Source: Pagrus major (taxonomy: Eukaryota > Chordata > Actinopteri > Spariformes > Sparidae). From it: a stretch of DNA of 64,000 nucleotides. Below, piece after piece: positions 11,101-22,472 of this stretch. The notes below the pieces were generated by a model, which was not told the DNA's origin, searched no databases, and saw only the letters and a program-made list of their open reading frames with translations. The stretch spans positions 28,354,710-28,418,709 of the forward strand of contig NC_133218.1 of the NCBI RefSeq assembly GCF_040436345.1. Reading direction: 5' to 3'. How positions within the stretch are numbered: position 1 is the first letter of the stretch; each line of letters starts with the position of its first letter. The position numbers and the translations under genes were made by a program.

Positions 11101-14100
11101 AGCTGTTTTGTTGTTTCATGTGTTTTACAGAGACCTGTCCAAGTTCAGTGGTGTGCTGTTTCGATTGGACGGTGATGAAGGTGTGGTGGGCCTCAGCACC
11201 CACCTCACCAATCTCTCCAGACTGATGGAGAACTGTCAGGGCAGGTAGGTGCAGGGAAATTCAATATTATGCTATGTGACAGTTTAAACAATACCCTCAC
11301 TACCCTTTCTCTGTTTGTGAAATAACACATCTAACTTTTTCCTGGAAAATTTGGGTGTTAAGTGTGTTAATTAATAAAAATGTCTGTCCGTGCAGTGACC
11401 GTCTGAGGGAGCTGGTTGTTGACCTTCGTCCTCCAGAGTTTATTTTTAACCTCAGTTCTGTTCTGCCAAGAGAGGCCAAGGACACAGTGGCCAACATCCT
11501 CAAAGGTGACAAAGCCGCTCCGCTCTGGTCTTCTTGTTTACTTTCTGTTGTCCTTCTCTTGTATTGATTTAAGCATGAAACCTGTTGTTGTTGCTCATTT
11601 GTGACACCATTCCCCACAGTAAATGAAAGGAGAACTTATTTGAATATAGAGAACCTTCCACAACTTTTTTTTCCCTACATGGAGACCTCTCATCACAGAA
11701 TTCCTGTTTGGTCAGTTCAAGCATGTGTGTCGGTGTGTTCAGGTCTCAACAAACCCCAGAAGCAGGCTATGAAGAAGGTGTTGTTATCTAAAGACTACAC
11801 ACTGATTGTTGGCATGCCAGGCACAGGCAAAACTACAACCATCTGCACCCTGGTAAACTCCTCACCATCATCTATAAACGTTATCTGAACCGTAAATCGA
11901 CATCCTCTACTCCACAGTGAGACCAGAGCTCTAACCCTCTCCTTCACCTTTCTCTTATTTCCCTCAAATGGCACCCTCTACCTCTTCTCTCCTTTTCGTC
12001 TTTGTCTCTACCTCACTTTTTCTTCCAGGTTCGCATCCTTCATGCTTGTGGGTTCAGTGTGTTGCTGACCAGCTATACCCACTCTGCTGTTGACAACATC
12101 CTGCTGAAGCTGAAGCGTTTCCGGGTCGGGTTTCTGCGTCTTGGGCAGGGACAGAAGGTCTGTAGTCTGTTAGTCAATGTGAAAAATACAGTAAAGTCAT
12201 TAAGTCTTTACTACCCAATTTTCTTCCATAAAAACAAATATAAATTGTCTTTTTGTAGATGTATCGGTATTCACTATCGGATATTATTAAAGTTATCCAG
12301 TATTGTGTCAAATTATGAACATTTGGGGAATGGAATAATCTGTGTTTGTGAATTACTGGAAGGAACAGTTCACCAAAAAATGAAAATTTTTAAAAACCCA
12401 AAAGTCTAGACTTTTTGTTTTAACCCCTTACAGTGTCCCCCGTCTGACATGCTCTGAGTTCTGTCATGTTTTTTCCCTCCAGGTTCATCCAGACATCCTG
12501 CCTTACACAGAGGAAAGCATGAGGAAGAAGGGAGTTCACACGCTGTCAGAGCTGGAGCAACTTTACAATAAGGAGGTTAGATTGTCTAATATTAAAATCA
12601 TAACAACTTCTAAATTGATGGATTTATACACACTGAAATCAGCATTGTTTTTTTGTATTTTGAGAATATTTAACATCTGATCTCAATATTTTCCTACTTC
12701 TATTGATTTCACTTGCACATGTTATAACCTAAGTAAATGAGAAAACGTCTTACCATTTAATATCGATCTGCCTCTGTCTAGCTGGTAGTGGCAACCACCT
12801 GTATGGGCATCAAGCATCCCATTTTCACACGTCGCCGGTTCGATTTCTGCATCGTGGACGAAGCTTCACAGATCAGCCAGCCTATCTGTATGGGACCACT
12901 GTTCTATGCCAAGAAATTTGTCCTGGTTGGAGATCACCAGCAACTGCCACCAATAGTACAAAACCATGAAGCTAGGTAAAGGGTGTGTTTGTGTGTGTGG
13001 ATGAGGTGTGTTGAGGGGAAAACACAAAATAGCTTCAACTACACTTATTATAGCTAATCATCTTCATGAGAGTAAAACAGTTTTTAATGTCTTTCTCTTT
13101 TTTTCTCCAGGTCACTTGGAATGGACGAAAGTCTATTTAAGAGATTGGAGCTCCACAGTGAAGCAGTGGTCCAACTCAATGTACAGTACAGGATGAATAG
13201 GTAAACCAAGTCAGATCAAGATCTTTGGTCACAAGGCGAAGGTGCTCATACTGTTTTTGTCCATAGGGGCCGCCAAAACTAACACAAATTGAAAGTTCCT
13301 TGTAGCAGCTTTAAGAGAACATTATTCCATTTACATGACGACTCCATAACAGCGTGGTGAAAGTCATTTGGACAATCAAAAGGTTTCTCACTCCATAACA
13401 AATTGTGTGTGCTGTGTGTTTTTCAGGCAGATAATGTCTCTCAGTAACTCCCTGATGTACGAGGGCCGGCTGGAGTGCGGATCAGAGAGGACGGCCACAG
13501 CCCTACTCAGCCTGCCCTTTCTGATTTCTGTGCAGTCGGAGCTCAGTTCCTACTCCAAGACTGAACCTCAGCATGACTTGGCTTGGATACAGACCACATT
13601 GTTGCCTAGCAACCCTGTTTGCTTCCTTGATTGCTCAATGGTTGGTATAATATATATAGTGCACTTGAAGCAGTAGTTTTTGAACTGTGCTGAGGTAGAA
13701 AAGATGTTGGTGTTTGACTGGAAAATGAAAATGTGTATGAAGAATCTGGTTAGCTTTAATCATTAAGCTTCTGAGGTAAACAAGCAATACTTAAGCAATA
13801 AGTAAATTTTCTGCAGTGTTCAGATTAGTTCCATTACATTAGCCAAAAAGTTGAATACCAATGTTTTGTGCTTTAAAAGGTTTTACATGTTGTTTCTCTC
13901 CACTGCTTCCTTTAGGTGCCAGCACTGGAGTCTGTGGAGCAGGGAGGAGTAAGCAATCACACCGAGGCTGCTCTCATTCACAAGCTGCTCTCACTGCTGA
14001 TAAAGGTACATCAGTAGCCCAATTTATAATCAAGCATTTATGGCACGAAAACACTTGATCTGAAATGTCCTGACTATTTCTTGAAGTGTTTTTAACATGG

Positions 14101-14824
14101 TGAAAAATGTGTTAAAATAGAGGAATAATCGATGTTTCTTATTTTTTGTAGTAACCCCTTCTTACTCTTCTTCATTCAGGCAGGGTGTAAGCCCAGTGAT
14201 ATAGGCGTTATCGCCCCCTACAGACAGCAGTTAAAGAGTATCTCTGCTCTGCTGCAGTCCTCTGCGTTCACCGGTGTGGAGGTGAATACAGTGGACAGAT
14301 ACCAGGGACGGGACAAAAGTCTCATTATTCTTTCTTTCGTCAGGAGCACTGCAGAGGAAGGAAATGTAAGTGTTTCTCTTCCCCATCTCATATTTTCAAA
14401 CTCTTCTTTCCCCTCTCTCTGTTTACAAATCTGATTCTCTGCTGCTTCTCCATTAATAGTTAGGAGAGCTGTTGAAGGATTGGCGTCGCCTGAATGTGGC
14501 CATTACCAGGGCTAAACACAAGCTGCTGATGGTGGGCTCAGCCACGACGCTCCGACGCTACGCACCTGTGGAGAAACTACTCAACCATCTCCAGCAAGAG
14601 AACATGATATCCTTTCAATGCATTCTAACACTTGATGCTACCACTAAACATTTCTTCTTTGCAGTACAAATTCTGGCACTCTTTAATGGTAGCACTGTGA
14701 GCATTGTTTCTAGTCATTTTCACGTATTCAGTGTCTACAAAGTATTTTTTTTCCTGAACCCTAACTTTACATTATCCAGCTCCCGCCAGCTGCCCACAAG
14801 GCCTTACCAAGCATTCCCCTGTGA
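5120..14824 (+). CDS. dna2: DNA replication ATP-dependent helicase/nuclease DNA2
   Basis: DNA2 trims long Okazaki-fragment flaps and resects DNA ends, and it carries a nuclease, an Fe-S cluster and an SF1 helicase in one chain. I assemble 25 exons: 5120-5149, 5531-5587, 6053-6929, 7260-7368, 7599-7748, 8313-8496, 8733-8881, 9084-9206, 9456-9699, 9802-9916, 10127-10283, 10423-10614, 10759-11001, 11131-11244, 11396-11505, 11743-11852, 12029-12157, 12483-12575, 12782-12975, 13111-13200, 13427-13640, 13916-14005, 14180-14365, 14460-14606 and 14771-14824. These give 1386 aa against about 1060 in human. Visible parts are a PIP box QKNISSFF (residues 15-22), Fe-S cysteines in SIRCMRR and [10 protein letters not shown], the nuclease motifs GLKGKIDVT and LELKTGKES, Walker [10 protein letters not shown] (about 975), [24 protein letters not shown] and VAITRAKH. 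All catalytic motifs look intact. The extra length is an N-terminal extension, mostly the 877-base third exon. The last intron appears to be AT-AC. Confidence 0.95.
7881..8035. mobile_element. Decayed hAT-like non-autonomous element in a DNA2 intron
   Basis: GGGCTGCAACTAACGATTAT and the following T-rich, GATTA-rich sequence match the left end of an abundant fish element whose other copies here are at 51791-52025 and 53075-53432. The right part (ACAATTATCGATTC) is a degraded opposite end, so this copy is internally deleted. Family assignment is from memory. Confidence 0.5.
9207..9248. repeat. (CA)n microsatellite touching a DNA2 splice donor
   Basis: The donor of DNA2 exon 8 reads AAAAT|GTACACACAC, so the CA repeat starts within the donor itself. 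CA repeats are binding sites for hnRNP L, which can influence nearby 5' splice sites. Confidence 0.9.
12360..12395 (+). mobile_element. Fragment resembling the end of a fold-back element
   Basis: GGAACAGTTCACCAAAAAATGAAAATTT in a DNA2 intron resembles the left end of the long inverted-repeat element at about 37128-37690 (CTGCTCACCCAAAAATGAAAATT). Only a short piece is recognisable. Confidence 0.4.
14607..14770 (+). other. dna2: U12-type AT-AC terminal intron of DNA2
   Basis: The intron starts ATATCCTTT (14607-14615), a perfect U12-type AT-AC 5' splice site, and ends AC at 14769-14770. TTCCTGAAC at 14751-14759 matches the U12 branch-site consensus TTCCTTAAC at 8 of 9 positions, with the branch A 12 bases from the 3' end. 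Splicing joins AACATG to ATTATCCAG and gives a tail beginning MIIQLP, comparable to the human LIIDLP. No suitable GT-AG pair exists here. If the intron is retained, the frame stays open to a stop near 14913 and yields a different, longer C-terminus. Confidence 0.85.
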
Positions 14825-16100
14825 TAGAAAGCTGGAGACATGGAGGTGTTTGAGGTCACCTGTCATCGTGTCAACAGGACAGAGACTGACTGCTGATCTG
14901 CAGAGCACTGGATGATAAGTCCGGTCCATCTTTGGAAAAAATAATTCTGCTAAAAGTATCCCAGACAGTGACCGTCACTGTCAGCTAAGCTCCATATGCA
15001 AATATTTCGTACCACTATGGTTAAACATTGAAAGTTTTATGATAGAATAATTTTACTGTCTTCATTATGCAAAGCGCTTAGAAAAAGAGGTGACTTTGTA
15101 CTATTAAAATTTGAATATTGAAACGCATGCAACGGTCCACATCTTTTCCTGTTGCCACAATGTTTGTAGATGAAAAGTTTCTAACAATTCATAATGACAA
15201 ATGAAGCAAAACCTCATCAACTTAATCTCCAAATGCTTCTCACTCAAATGTATCAATAGTTGACATCTATGCTGTGAAACAAGGTACTGAGAGACTGAAC
15301 ATCTAAAAGCTAGACGATGGTCTTACAGTTAAAATGTGTACAACTGACACTGATGGATTATGGTACTGAGCATTCAACCTCAATTTAGAGTGCTCACTAT
15401 TCATCAACCGATATTTTTGATCAAATACCTCATTACACTGGAACAACATTTAACTAAGCCTTTACACACACAACAGAATCATTAGTAATGTGAATGTAGG
15501 GAGTTATTTATCATTCATGTCACTCAGCTGCAACAGTCAGATAAGCTCTGAAATTCAGTCAACTGAATTGCAGTCTTAAAGATGGAAAAACTACAGGACT
15601 TGAATTCAATCTGTGAATAGATGGTACTGGCCTACAACCGTAAAGAAACTGAGACAACAAACTGGTATTTTAATAATTTGTTTCTCTTTTAAAAATGTTG
15701 AGTTTTTGAGTAAATTCCTTTGTGTACGGCAGAACAGATGAGCAGATGTAAATCTGTACGGAGACAGACTTTTAACAGAAAACTACCAGATAAAACTGTA
15801 GGAAATTGCAGGAAACCACATCTTAGAAAGAAATGTATTCTGCTCAGACCATTTTACCAATGCAATCTGAAACTATTGAACTGTGATGATTTATGTGCTG
15901 TTTAACTTGCTGTGATCAGAGCATGTCAGATAACATCCAAGCCACCAGGCTGCTCACTGTGATTCTACTTTTAATCTGTTTGACTTGAAACACAACCTGA
16001 GTTTTTGTTTTTGTTCTGTAATGTGTTTGGTTTTTACGTATTTAAAATTGTGATTTTTGCTTTTGTGTTATATGAATAAATATTACAAACACTATCAAAG
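14825..16100 (+). other. dna2: DNA2 3' UTR
   Basis: AT-rich sequence with no supported exon, ending at AATAAA 16075-16080 with a T/G-rich stretch after it. This is the best polyadenylation signal for DNA2. The PBLD stop codon on the other strand is only about 240 bases further on, so the two transcripts converge tightly. Confidence 0.6.
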
Positions 16101-16197
16101 TGTGAGGTGATCTTTTAATCCCGCAGTATGTGAGCATGCTAAGAGATGTTTCAGTATTAGATTGACCAGTCTGGACAAAAGTCTGCTTTGTTTTTTT

Positions 16198-16203
16198 TTA
16201 TTT
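16198..16203 (-). terminator. PBLD polyadenylation signal (AATAAA on minus strand)
   Basis: TTTATT on the plus strand reads AATAAA on the minus strand, about 120 bases past the PBLD stop at 16324. It is inferred from motif and position. Confidence 0.5.
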
Positions 16204-16323
16204 AAAAACCAGCAAAAAAAAACATTTTATAATCAAAAAGTACATATCCTGCATTTGCTCTCTGTTCTCTACACCATGACTGTCCCAATGTCCCCAACCC
16301 TGTTTGCTTGCATGTTCCTGTGG

Positions 16324-17486
16324 CTACAGTGTGATTCTTCCCTGCAGTACAGTGACAGTCTGTCCAGCTATGTTGATTCTTCCATCATCTCTCACTTCTA
16401 GTTTCAGCTCCCCACCTCGCTTGGAGCACTGGTAAGCTGCAGAAACAAACACAGGTGATTATATGAGTCGGTATGGTTCAAGTTAGTACTAATGGACTAA
16501 CACCTGGCATCACATTAAGACATATTTTTTCAAATCAAATTTGTAAGTAGTTACATGAATTACCAAGCAGTTTCTTCTTTCCTAATTTCTTAGACCAGTA
16601 GCTACCCAGCACGGTGTGGGCAGAACCTGCAAGGACAGAAAAGACGAGAGTTTTACATTTCACAGGACACATTGAACACTTAACTTTTTACTAGTACTCG
16701 ATGTCTGACACTGGGGTTGTTCTTGTATTTTCTCCAGTACCTGTTGCTTCTATGCAAATGTGTAAAATTTATCAGAAAGTACTCTACACAACTTTGCAAT
16801 TCGAGCCATTTGCAGGTTGATGGAAACACAGACTGTAACCTGACAAACATGTTGTGTAGTAGTAGTATTACCAGTGACAGGATCCTCAGGGATGCCATTC
16901 CATGGAGCAAAGTATCTAGAGTAGAAGTCATATCCTGGCTGGCAGCCTGGAGATCCTTTTGGTAGATATGAAAGGACATTTTGAAAGGCTTTTAGTTTTC
17001 ATACACGGCAGGAGCCTCATTTATAACTAGAGTGGCACTAAGTAGAGAGCATACCTCCACCAGCCACCAAAATACACCTGATTTTTTTCATCAAGATCTG
17101 TGCTTTACTCCTGAGAAATTAACCAAAATGGAGAAAGCGAAAAAAAATTCCTGGATCCAGCCCTTTACTCATATCCAACCCAAAAGTTAAATGGGTCAGT
17201 TTTTCAGCTCTTGTTACCTTTCATGGTGAGGATGAGTCCCTTGACTCTTCCGCTCCTCTCACTGTTCAGAAGAACAGCAGGGTCGACCTTCAGACTGGTT
17301 AGCACCGACCTGGAGAAAAGACGGACACATGCAGGACTTCATCAGAGTCACAAACAAACGTGTGTAGACAAGTAGTAAGAAGTAAGAGATTCGAAGATGA
17401 CGCAGAGACATAGAGATCAGTGGTTATAATTTTTCTGTTTTACGGGGATATAATTAAGTAAACAGCTCATTCATAGGAATAGTTGA

Positions 17487-17562
<76 letters not shown>

Positions 17563-20500
17563 CGCGCGCGTGCGTGCGTGCGTGCGTGCGCGCGTGCGCG
17601 CGCGCGCGCGTGCGCCTTCTAACCTGTCACAGCTGTCTGCCAGTCGAACCAGCAGTTTCTTAGTGCTGGAGCTCAGATAAACATCCTGGACCGGGTGGTT
17701 TCCAACTGCAGCCTGTGTCACACAAAACCCAAGAATGTAATCCCAATCACACACTATACATACAGTACAGAGGGCTTCAAAACACGCACTCACTGTGAGG
17801 GAATGTGTCTGCCGTAAAACCTGTCTTACTGACCTTGATGATGTCTCTGAACTCATTGGGATCCTGAGAAAAGGGGTTTCGGAAAAACAAAAAGCTGTTA
17901 GAGTTATAGCATTTTGTAGTTTTTTGAAATACTTTACAAAGTTACTGAAAAACTTCCTTTTGGAAGGTCTTGCATCTTGCAGTGCTGATGCTAATCCAGC
18001 TCCAGCAGACTCTCAATAGACTATGACAGAAAAAGGGTTTTGTTTTCATACCTTACAGCCCTGCTGATCCACACAATGTATCCCTCACTTCTTGACATAA
18101 CTACACATTTAGAGACAAATAATTGAAACTATAATAGCAGTAAATGTGGGCCAGGTTTGCCTGGTGCTGTGACACTATCCTGATGTGTTTATCTGACCAC
18201 ATACTGTACCTGCTCGGTGGGCGGGTTGAGGGGAAAGTCCATGACGTACTCTTCCCCCTGCTGGGTGACAGTCAGATCTCCACTCCGTGTCTCAAACACC
18301 AGAACGGGATTCACGTTCTCTAACAAACATAACATATACACATAGAAGATAATGCTCACAGACTAGCTGATGAACTAGGCTGACTGTGTTTGCATGTTAC
18401 TGATTAATGTCGGTGTACTGATTAACAATGCATTATCCTTTCTTGTATTTAGCTGCACTTTAACATGGAGGAGGTTTTGTTAAGTAAACTACAAATACAA
18501 AAGTATTTGACAATGGATTTTCTGTGTGTGTCAAGCCAATACTTTGACCTTGATGTGCTGCTGCTGCGTGTTTGTGTATGTTTGTTTTGTGTCTTACTCA
18601 TATACTGGAAGAGCACTGCTGCAGAGGCCAGAGTGGCATGACCGCACAGATTCACTTCATTGGTTGGTGTAAACCATCGAAGACGGAACCTTGATCCTGG
18701 TAATCACATCATATCGTCAGAAAACACACAGAAATCAATCAAAAAAATGTTTGCGTCACAATTAGCCAAATTTTTCTCTGTAATGTTTTAAGAGTTACAT
18801 TGACTTAAGGCTGTAAAATACTCATTCTAATTCAGGGAGGATGTTTATACCAAAAGACTAATGTCATGCAAAGTTAGAATCTATTTAGTTTATTCAGTTA
18901 CATTACTTTCATAACTAGAATGGCGCTCAGTGGAGAGCATACCTCCGCCAAGGCCCAACAGTCCCCTTTTGATCCAGTATCAAATTAAACATACTTAAAT
19001 CTGCTAGATCTGTATTTTTATTTGGATCTGCATGAAATTATAATCACTCATAGATAACAGCCACCTAAAAACACCAGATTTCCATGCATTATTCCATGCA
19101 AAATTAACAAAAATGTCAAAAAACGGCATATCATAAAAAATCCTGGATCTGTCTCTTTATCTGGATCTACACAAAAATGTAATGGGGTCTGTTCTGGGTT
19201 GAGAGCCATCCTTCATCCAAGTTAAGTTAACTTTTCTTTAACAGGGTTATTAGCAGGATTATTGCATGTAAGCTGTTGAATAGCCTGTGACTGTACTCTG
19301 CTCGAGGTACATATACAGTATGGTGACATGTTTGCATTCTTAAGCTGTGTGAAAATAACAGTGACATTCCTCTCTGCGGTATAAACACTGAGGTACTGCA
19401 CTCTGCATTTTTAACTGTGACAGCCCAATGCTTTGTTTTTCCCCATTCCCAACAATGAGAGTCTTATGTGTGTGTTTGTTACCTGTCAGACTGCTGAGGA
19501 CAGGTATTTCTGTTTTCTGTTCATGCACACACAAGAACACATAGAGGCACCCTGCCCTCATTTCACTGCACAGAGGGTCGCGGCAGTCTTTTTTTATGTC
19601 TCTGACAATGTCTGACTTCTACCTTTGCTCTCTGTAGCCACTTTATTGGCTGCAATGATGAACATGTGTAATAGATCAAAATATCTGCTCACATCAGTGG
19701 TATTAGTTAATTCAGATTGTCTGTTTGTTTCTCATCAGTGCACCTGGATTTTCCAAACAGATCTGACAGTGAAGCGATAAGTGAAGGTTGTTCAGATACA
19801 ACCTGAACTTCGCTCTGGAGGTAAAACTGTTTTTGTTTTGTTTTTTCAAAAATCCTGTATCTGCTTTGCTTTATGTTCTGTACTCAAAGCTACGCATTAT
19901 GTGAAGTTATGCTCTCATGTAGCATATTTTATGTTGTATTATTGGAACATGTACATTGCCATAAAATTAACTGTGCTCATAGGACACTGTTAGATTTGTC
20001 GACAATATGTCTTTGGGTTAAGCTGCTGTAAAATTTGATTCAGACATTGACAACAGAGTTTGAACTCAAACTACTCAAAATGTGTAATCGTGCATATTGC
20101 TAAATGTTTGCAAATAACCATGAAATAAACTTTGGAAATCTCTGCCTAGTAAAATCATAGGATGTAGTGATGTTATGGTTTGTCATGTAACATAATAATG
20201 TCTTTATTCTTACGTCTCTATAGTTCGGAAGATCCACTGAATTGCTTTAAACAGTTTTATCCCCACTCAACAGCCTCATTACCAACACGTAAGGTTGTAT
20301 ACAGATAGGTTAATTATTGTATGGCCATGATCAGTAATAATTGATGCAGTGGTGTACAGTATATGCTCTGACCTGTGGTAAAATCATCAGAGGGGTTGAT
20401 CCTGGTGAAGAAAGCTGTCTCAGACAGGTTCATCTCTGTTGCAATCTTCTGATACAAGTCATCAGTCAGCTCCTGTAGAAACATCAAACATGCACAGAAC

Positions 20501-20739
20501 ACAAATATATTGTGCAGTGATATGTGAGCTATTAAACATTTATATATATATATAAAAAAATAAGTGTGATCATTGAACAAACAACATAATTTAGAAGCAG
20601 CAAGTCAAAGTGCCTTTATCTGTCTCAGTGTTACATTTTGTAAAGCCTTACTCACATGCATCAGTGGACAAATTGCCGCTGGATTTCCCTTGAAAGGTAA
20701 ATTGGTGAAGGCATCTAGCGTGAATACTGGAATCTCCAT
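16324..20739 (-). CDS. pbld: Phenazine biosynthesis-like domain-containing protein (PhzF fold)
   Basis: Ten exons on the minus strand: 20739-20656, 20472-20373, 18696-18598, 18319-18210, 17863-17834, 17712-17624, 17309-17218, 16955-16872, 16626-16564 and 16436-16324. They give 287 aa, against 288 in human. The fold is a two-lobed PhzF/diaminopimelate-epimerase type; the substrate in animals is not established. Recognisable segments are [18 protein letters not shown] near the N-terminus, MNLSETAF containing the family's catalytic Glu (about E46), [33 protein letters not shown] and YWSKKLGKK. The start at 20739 aligns with the human N-terminus; the same frame stays open upstream to about 20961 but that part is unlike the family. 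The gene is divergent from HNRNPH3 and convergent with DNA2. Confidence 0.93.
17021..17205. mobile_element. Interspersed repeat copy in a PBLD intron
   Basis: CTAGAGTGGCACTAAGTAGAGAGCATACCTCC and the downstream ATCAAGATCTG, AAATTAACCAAAATG and TCCTGGATCCAG segments match a second, longer copy at 18909-19215 in another PBLD intron. It is a fish interspersed repeat of undetermined class, internally degraded. Confidence 0.6.
17489..17611. repeat. Long (TG)n/(GCGT)n microsatellite beside PBLD exon 6
   Basis: About 70 bases of pure TG are followed by a TGCG/CG-rich mix. On the PBLD strand this is a (CA)n tract starting about 13 bases inside intron 6 (donor at 17623). The alternating purine-pyrimidine CG/CA tract is also a classical Z-DNA-forming type. 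Confidence 0.95.
18909..19215. mobile_element. Interspersed repeat, longer copy, in a PBLD intron
   Basis: It starts ATAACTAGAATGGCGCTCAG and shares AGAGCATACCTCC, GGATCTGCATGAAA and AAAATCCTGGATCTG segments with the 17021-17205 copy. Two diverged copies in one gene indicate independent insertions of a common family. Confidence 0.6.
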
Positions 20740-22472
20740 TATGGTGAGGTTAAAAGTGAGAATGTCTCCAGAGAGGACTGTGGTGACAGACGTCCCGCTG
20801 CTGTCGGTGGACTTTGCATCCTGTCTGTTTGGTTTCACCAGGCGCCCCTTAAGCGCCACCTTTTCATTGTCAGGGTTTTTCAATCTACTGTACGTAGTCA
20901 AATGTTCATTTTGAGGTCGGATATTGGATATATATAGCTTGGATTTCAACCTGTGACACACATCTGACTAATAAACCAGCGGGACCAATGCACACTGTCT
21001 CATTTATATCCTCAGCATGTTTTATTCACAGTGCACCTTGACCTGTAGGATTCAAAGCGCTCAGTCAGTCTCCAACAAAGAATGTTTTGAATCAGTAATA
21101 ACACAATTACACACAGTTAATTAACACATATCAACACATGTCATCACATATTCAGGGAGTTCCTTGGACATAAAGTCAAGCAACTGTACAATAAAGTTAA
21201 TAAAAATACTTTTCATTTAACAAAAATTAACGTGTTTGCACTCTTCTTCTCATACCCCCTCGTGTTCTAACAGTTTTAATCATTACTATTATTGTTAATT
21301 AAAAGTATTACTGTCGTTATTAAAAAGATAAGCGGGCACAAACGTCATCTTCTTCTGATGTGTTCCAAGTCTCGCGATAACATACCTGAGTGGGTTTGCT
21401 GGCAGTGACACCTGAGGCTCGGGACAGGAGTAGGAGACCGGGGACAAGAGGCGACTGTAAGATAATTTCATCGTTTTCAGACATTTGTCACCGTCGTCTC
21501 TCATATATCTGTCCGGGGACATATTTTGATACCCACTGACAGCATCCGACCGCCGGGAATTGAACTAGTTTGCCTCGTACGTTTGACCGCTGTCAGTGTC
21601 CTACAGTTAGCCTTAGCTGTTAGCCGGCTAGCTGCTAATGTAACCAAGCCAACATTAGCGAGTCAGTCTGACAGCAGAGACGCGTTAGCTTCGTTAGCTA
21701 GCACAGTTTCCAGGCTGATAAATATTACCCTGTGGCGAACTTCAGAGGAGTAACTTTGCCACAGAACAAAATACGTGTCGTCGGGATATGTTTGGATAAT
21801 CTGAGTGAGTTGAGATTAACTGCTGTTACGTTAGCTAACGTTAGCAAACCTCTTGGTTTTTACGATACTTTGATACACAGCTGGAAGGAGGAAGTGACAG
21901 GCGTTAGTTTATTTACCTGCTGTGACAGCTGTAGTAACTTGCATTGTAGTGTTATAGTTGTTATTGTCTACTAATTATAGTTACGTACAATGTCTGGCAA
22001 TTGTTTTTTTCCTTCAGGCTACAAAAATGTTATTTATAACATCAATATAAGCTTCCTGCAGAGCCTGTGCTGTGCAACATGCTGTTACACGGATGATATC
22101 TGTGCATGTATTTAATAGGTGAATGCTTCTGCCCTGTTTGTAATTATTAATGGACAAATAGTTGACAAAGCAAATATTATTTATCATCATTAATAGTCAA
22201 TGCACACTCAAGCTATGCAAAAGAATGACACAGAAAAATTATGAGAGCAGTAAGTAACCTAATGCAGGACTATTAAGACATTTTCAACCAAGTAATTAAG
22301 TTTATATAAAAGGTGTCTGCAAAAACTAATGCCTAGAATATTTTTGTCCATAATTGGATGAGCTCAGCGCTATTTGATGATGACTGTGTGACGGGCTTTG
22401 GACAAGTTCCTGTATCATTTACACAATAATTGAATGTGTTGCTGGTGTGTTTTGCTCTCTGAGGCAGTGAGG
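20740..22472. promoter_or_regulatory. Divergent PBLD-HNRNPH3 promoter region
   Basis: The two coding starts are 1.7 kb apart and face away from each other. About 21,340-21,900 is GC/CpG-richer with many GTTAGC/GCTAGC words, including the overlapping palindromes CGTTAGCTAACG (21829-21840) and GCTAACGTTAGC (21834-21845). TCTCGCGA lies at 21370-21377. On the minus strand CACTCAG|GTATGTTATC near 21385 is a good donor for a non-coding first exon of PBLD. On the plus strand CTCTGAGGCAG| just before the ATG at 22473 is a good acceptor, implying an upstream non-coding exon for HNRNPH3. Confidence 0.6.

Noticed and set aside
14607-14915. Unspliced read-through as the normal DNA2 C-terminus
   Set aside because: The AT-AC join gives a tail matching the family. 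The read-through tail has no family resemblance, so it is kept only as a possible retained-intron form.
17489-17680. Cys-Val and Arg-Ala-rich open frames over the TG/CG repeat
   Set aside because: Translation of a microsatellite; no coding signal.
20740-20961. Upstream in-frame extension of PBLD to an ATG at 20961
   Set aside because: The start at 20739 aligns with the human N-terminus and total length. The extension has no family resemblance and probably is 5' UTR or intron.
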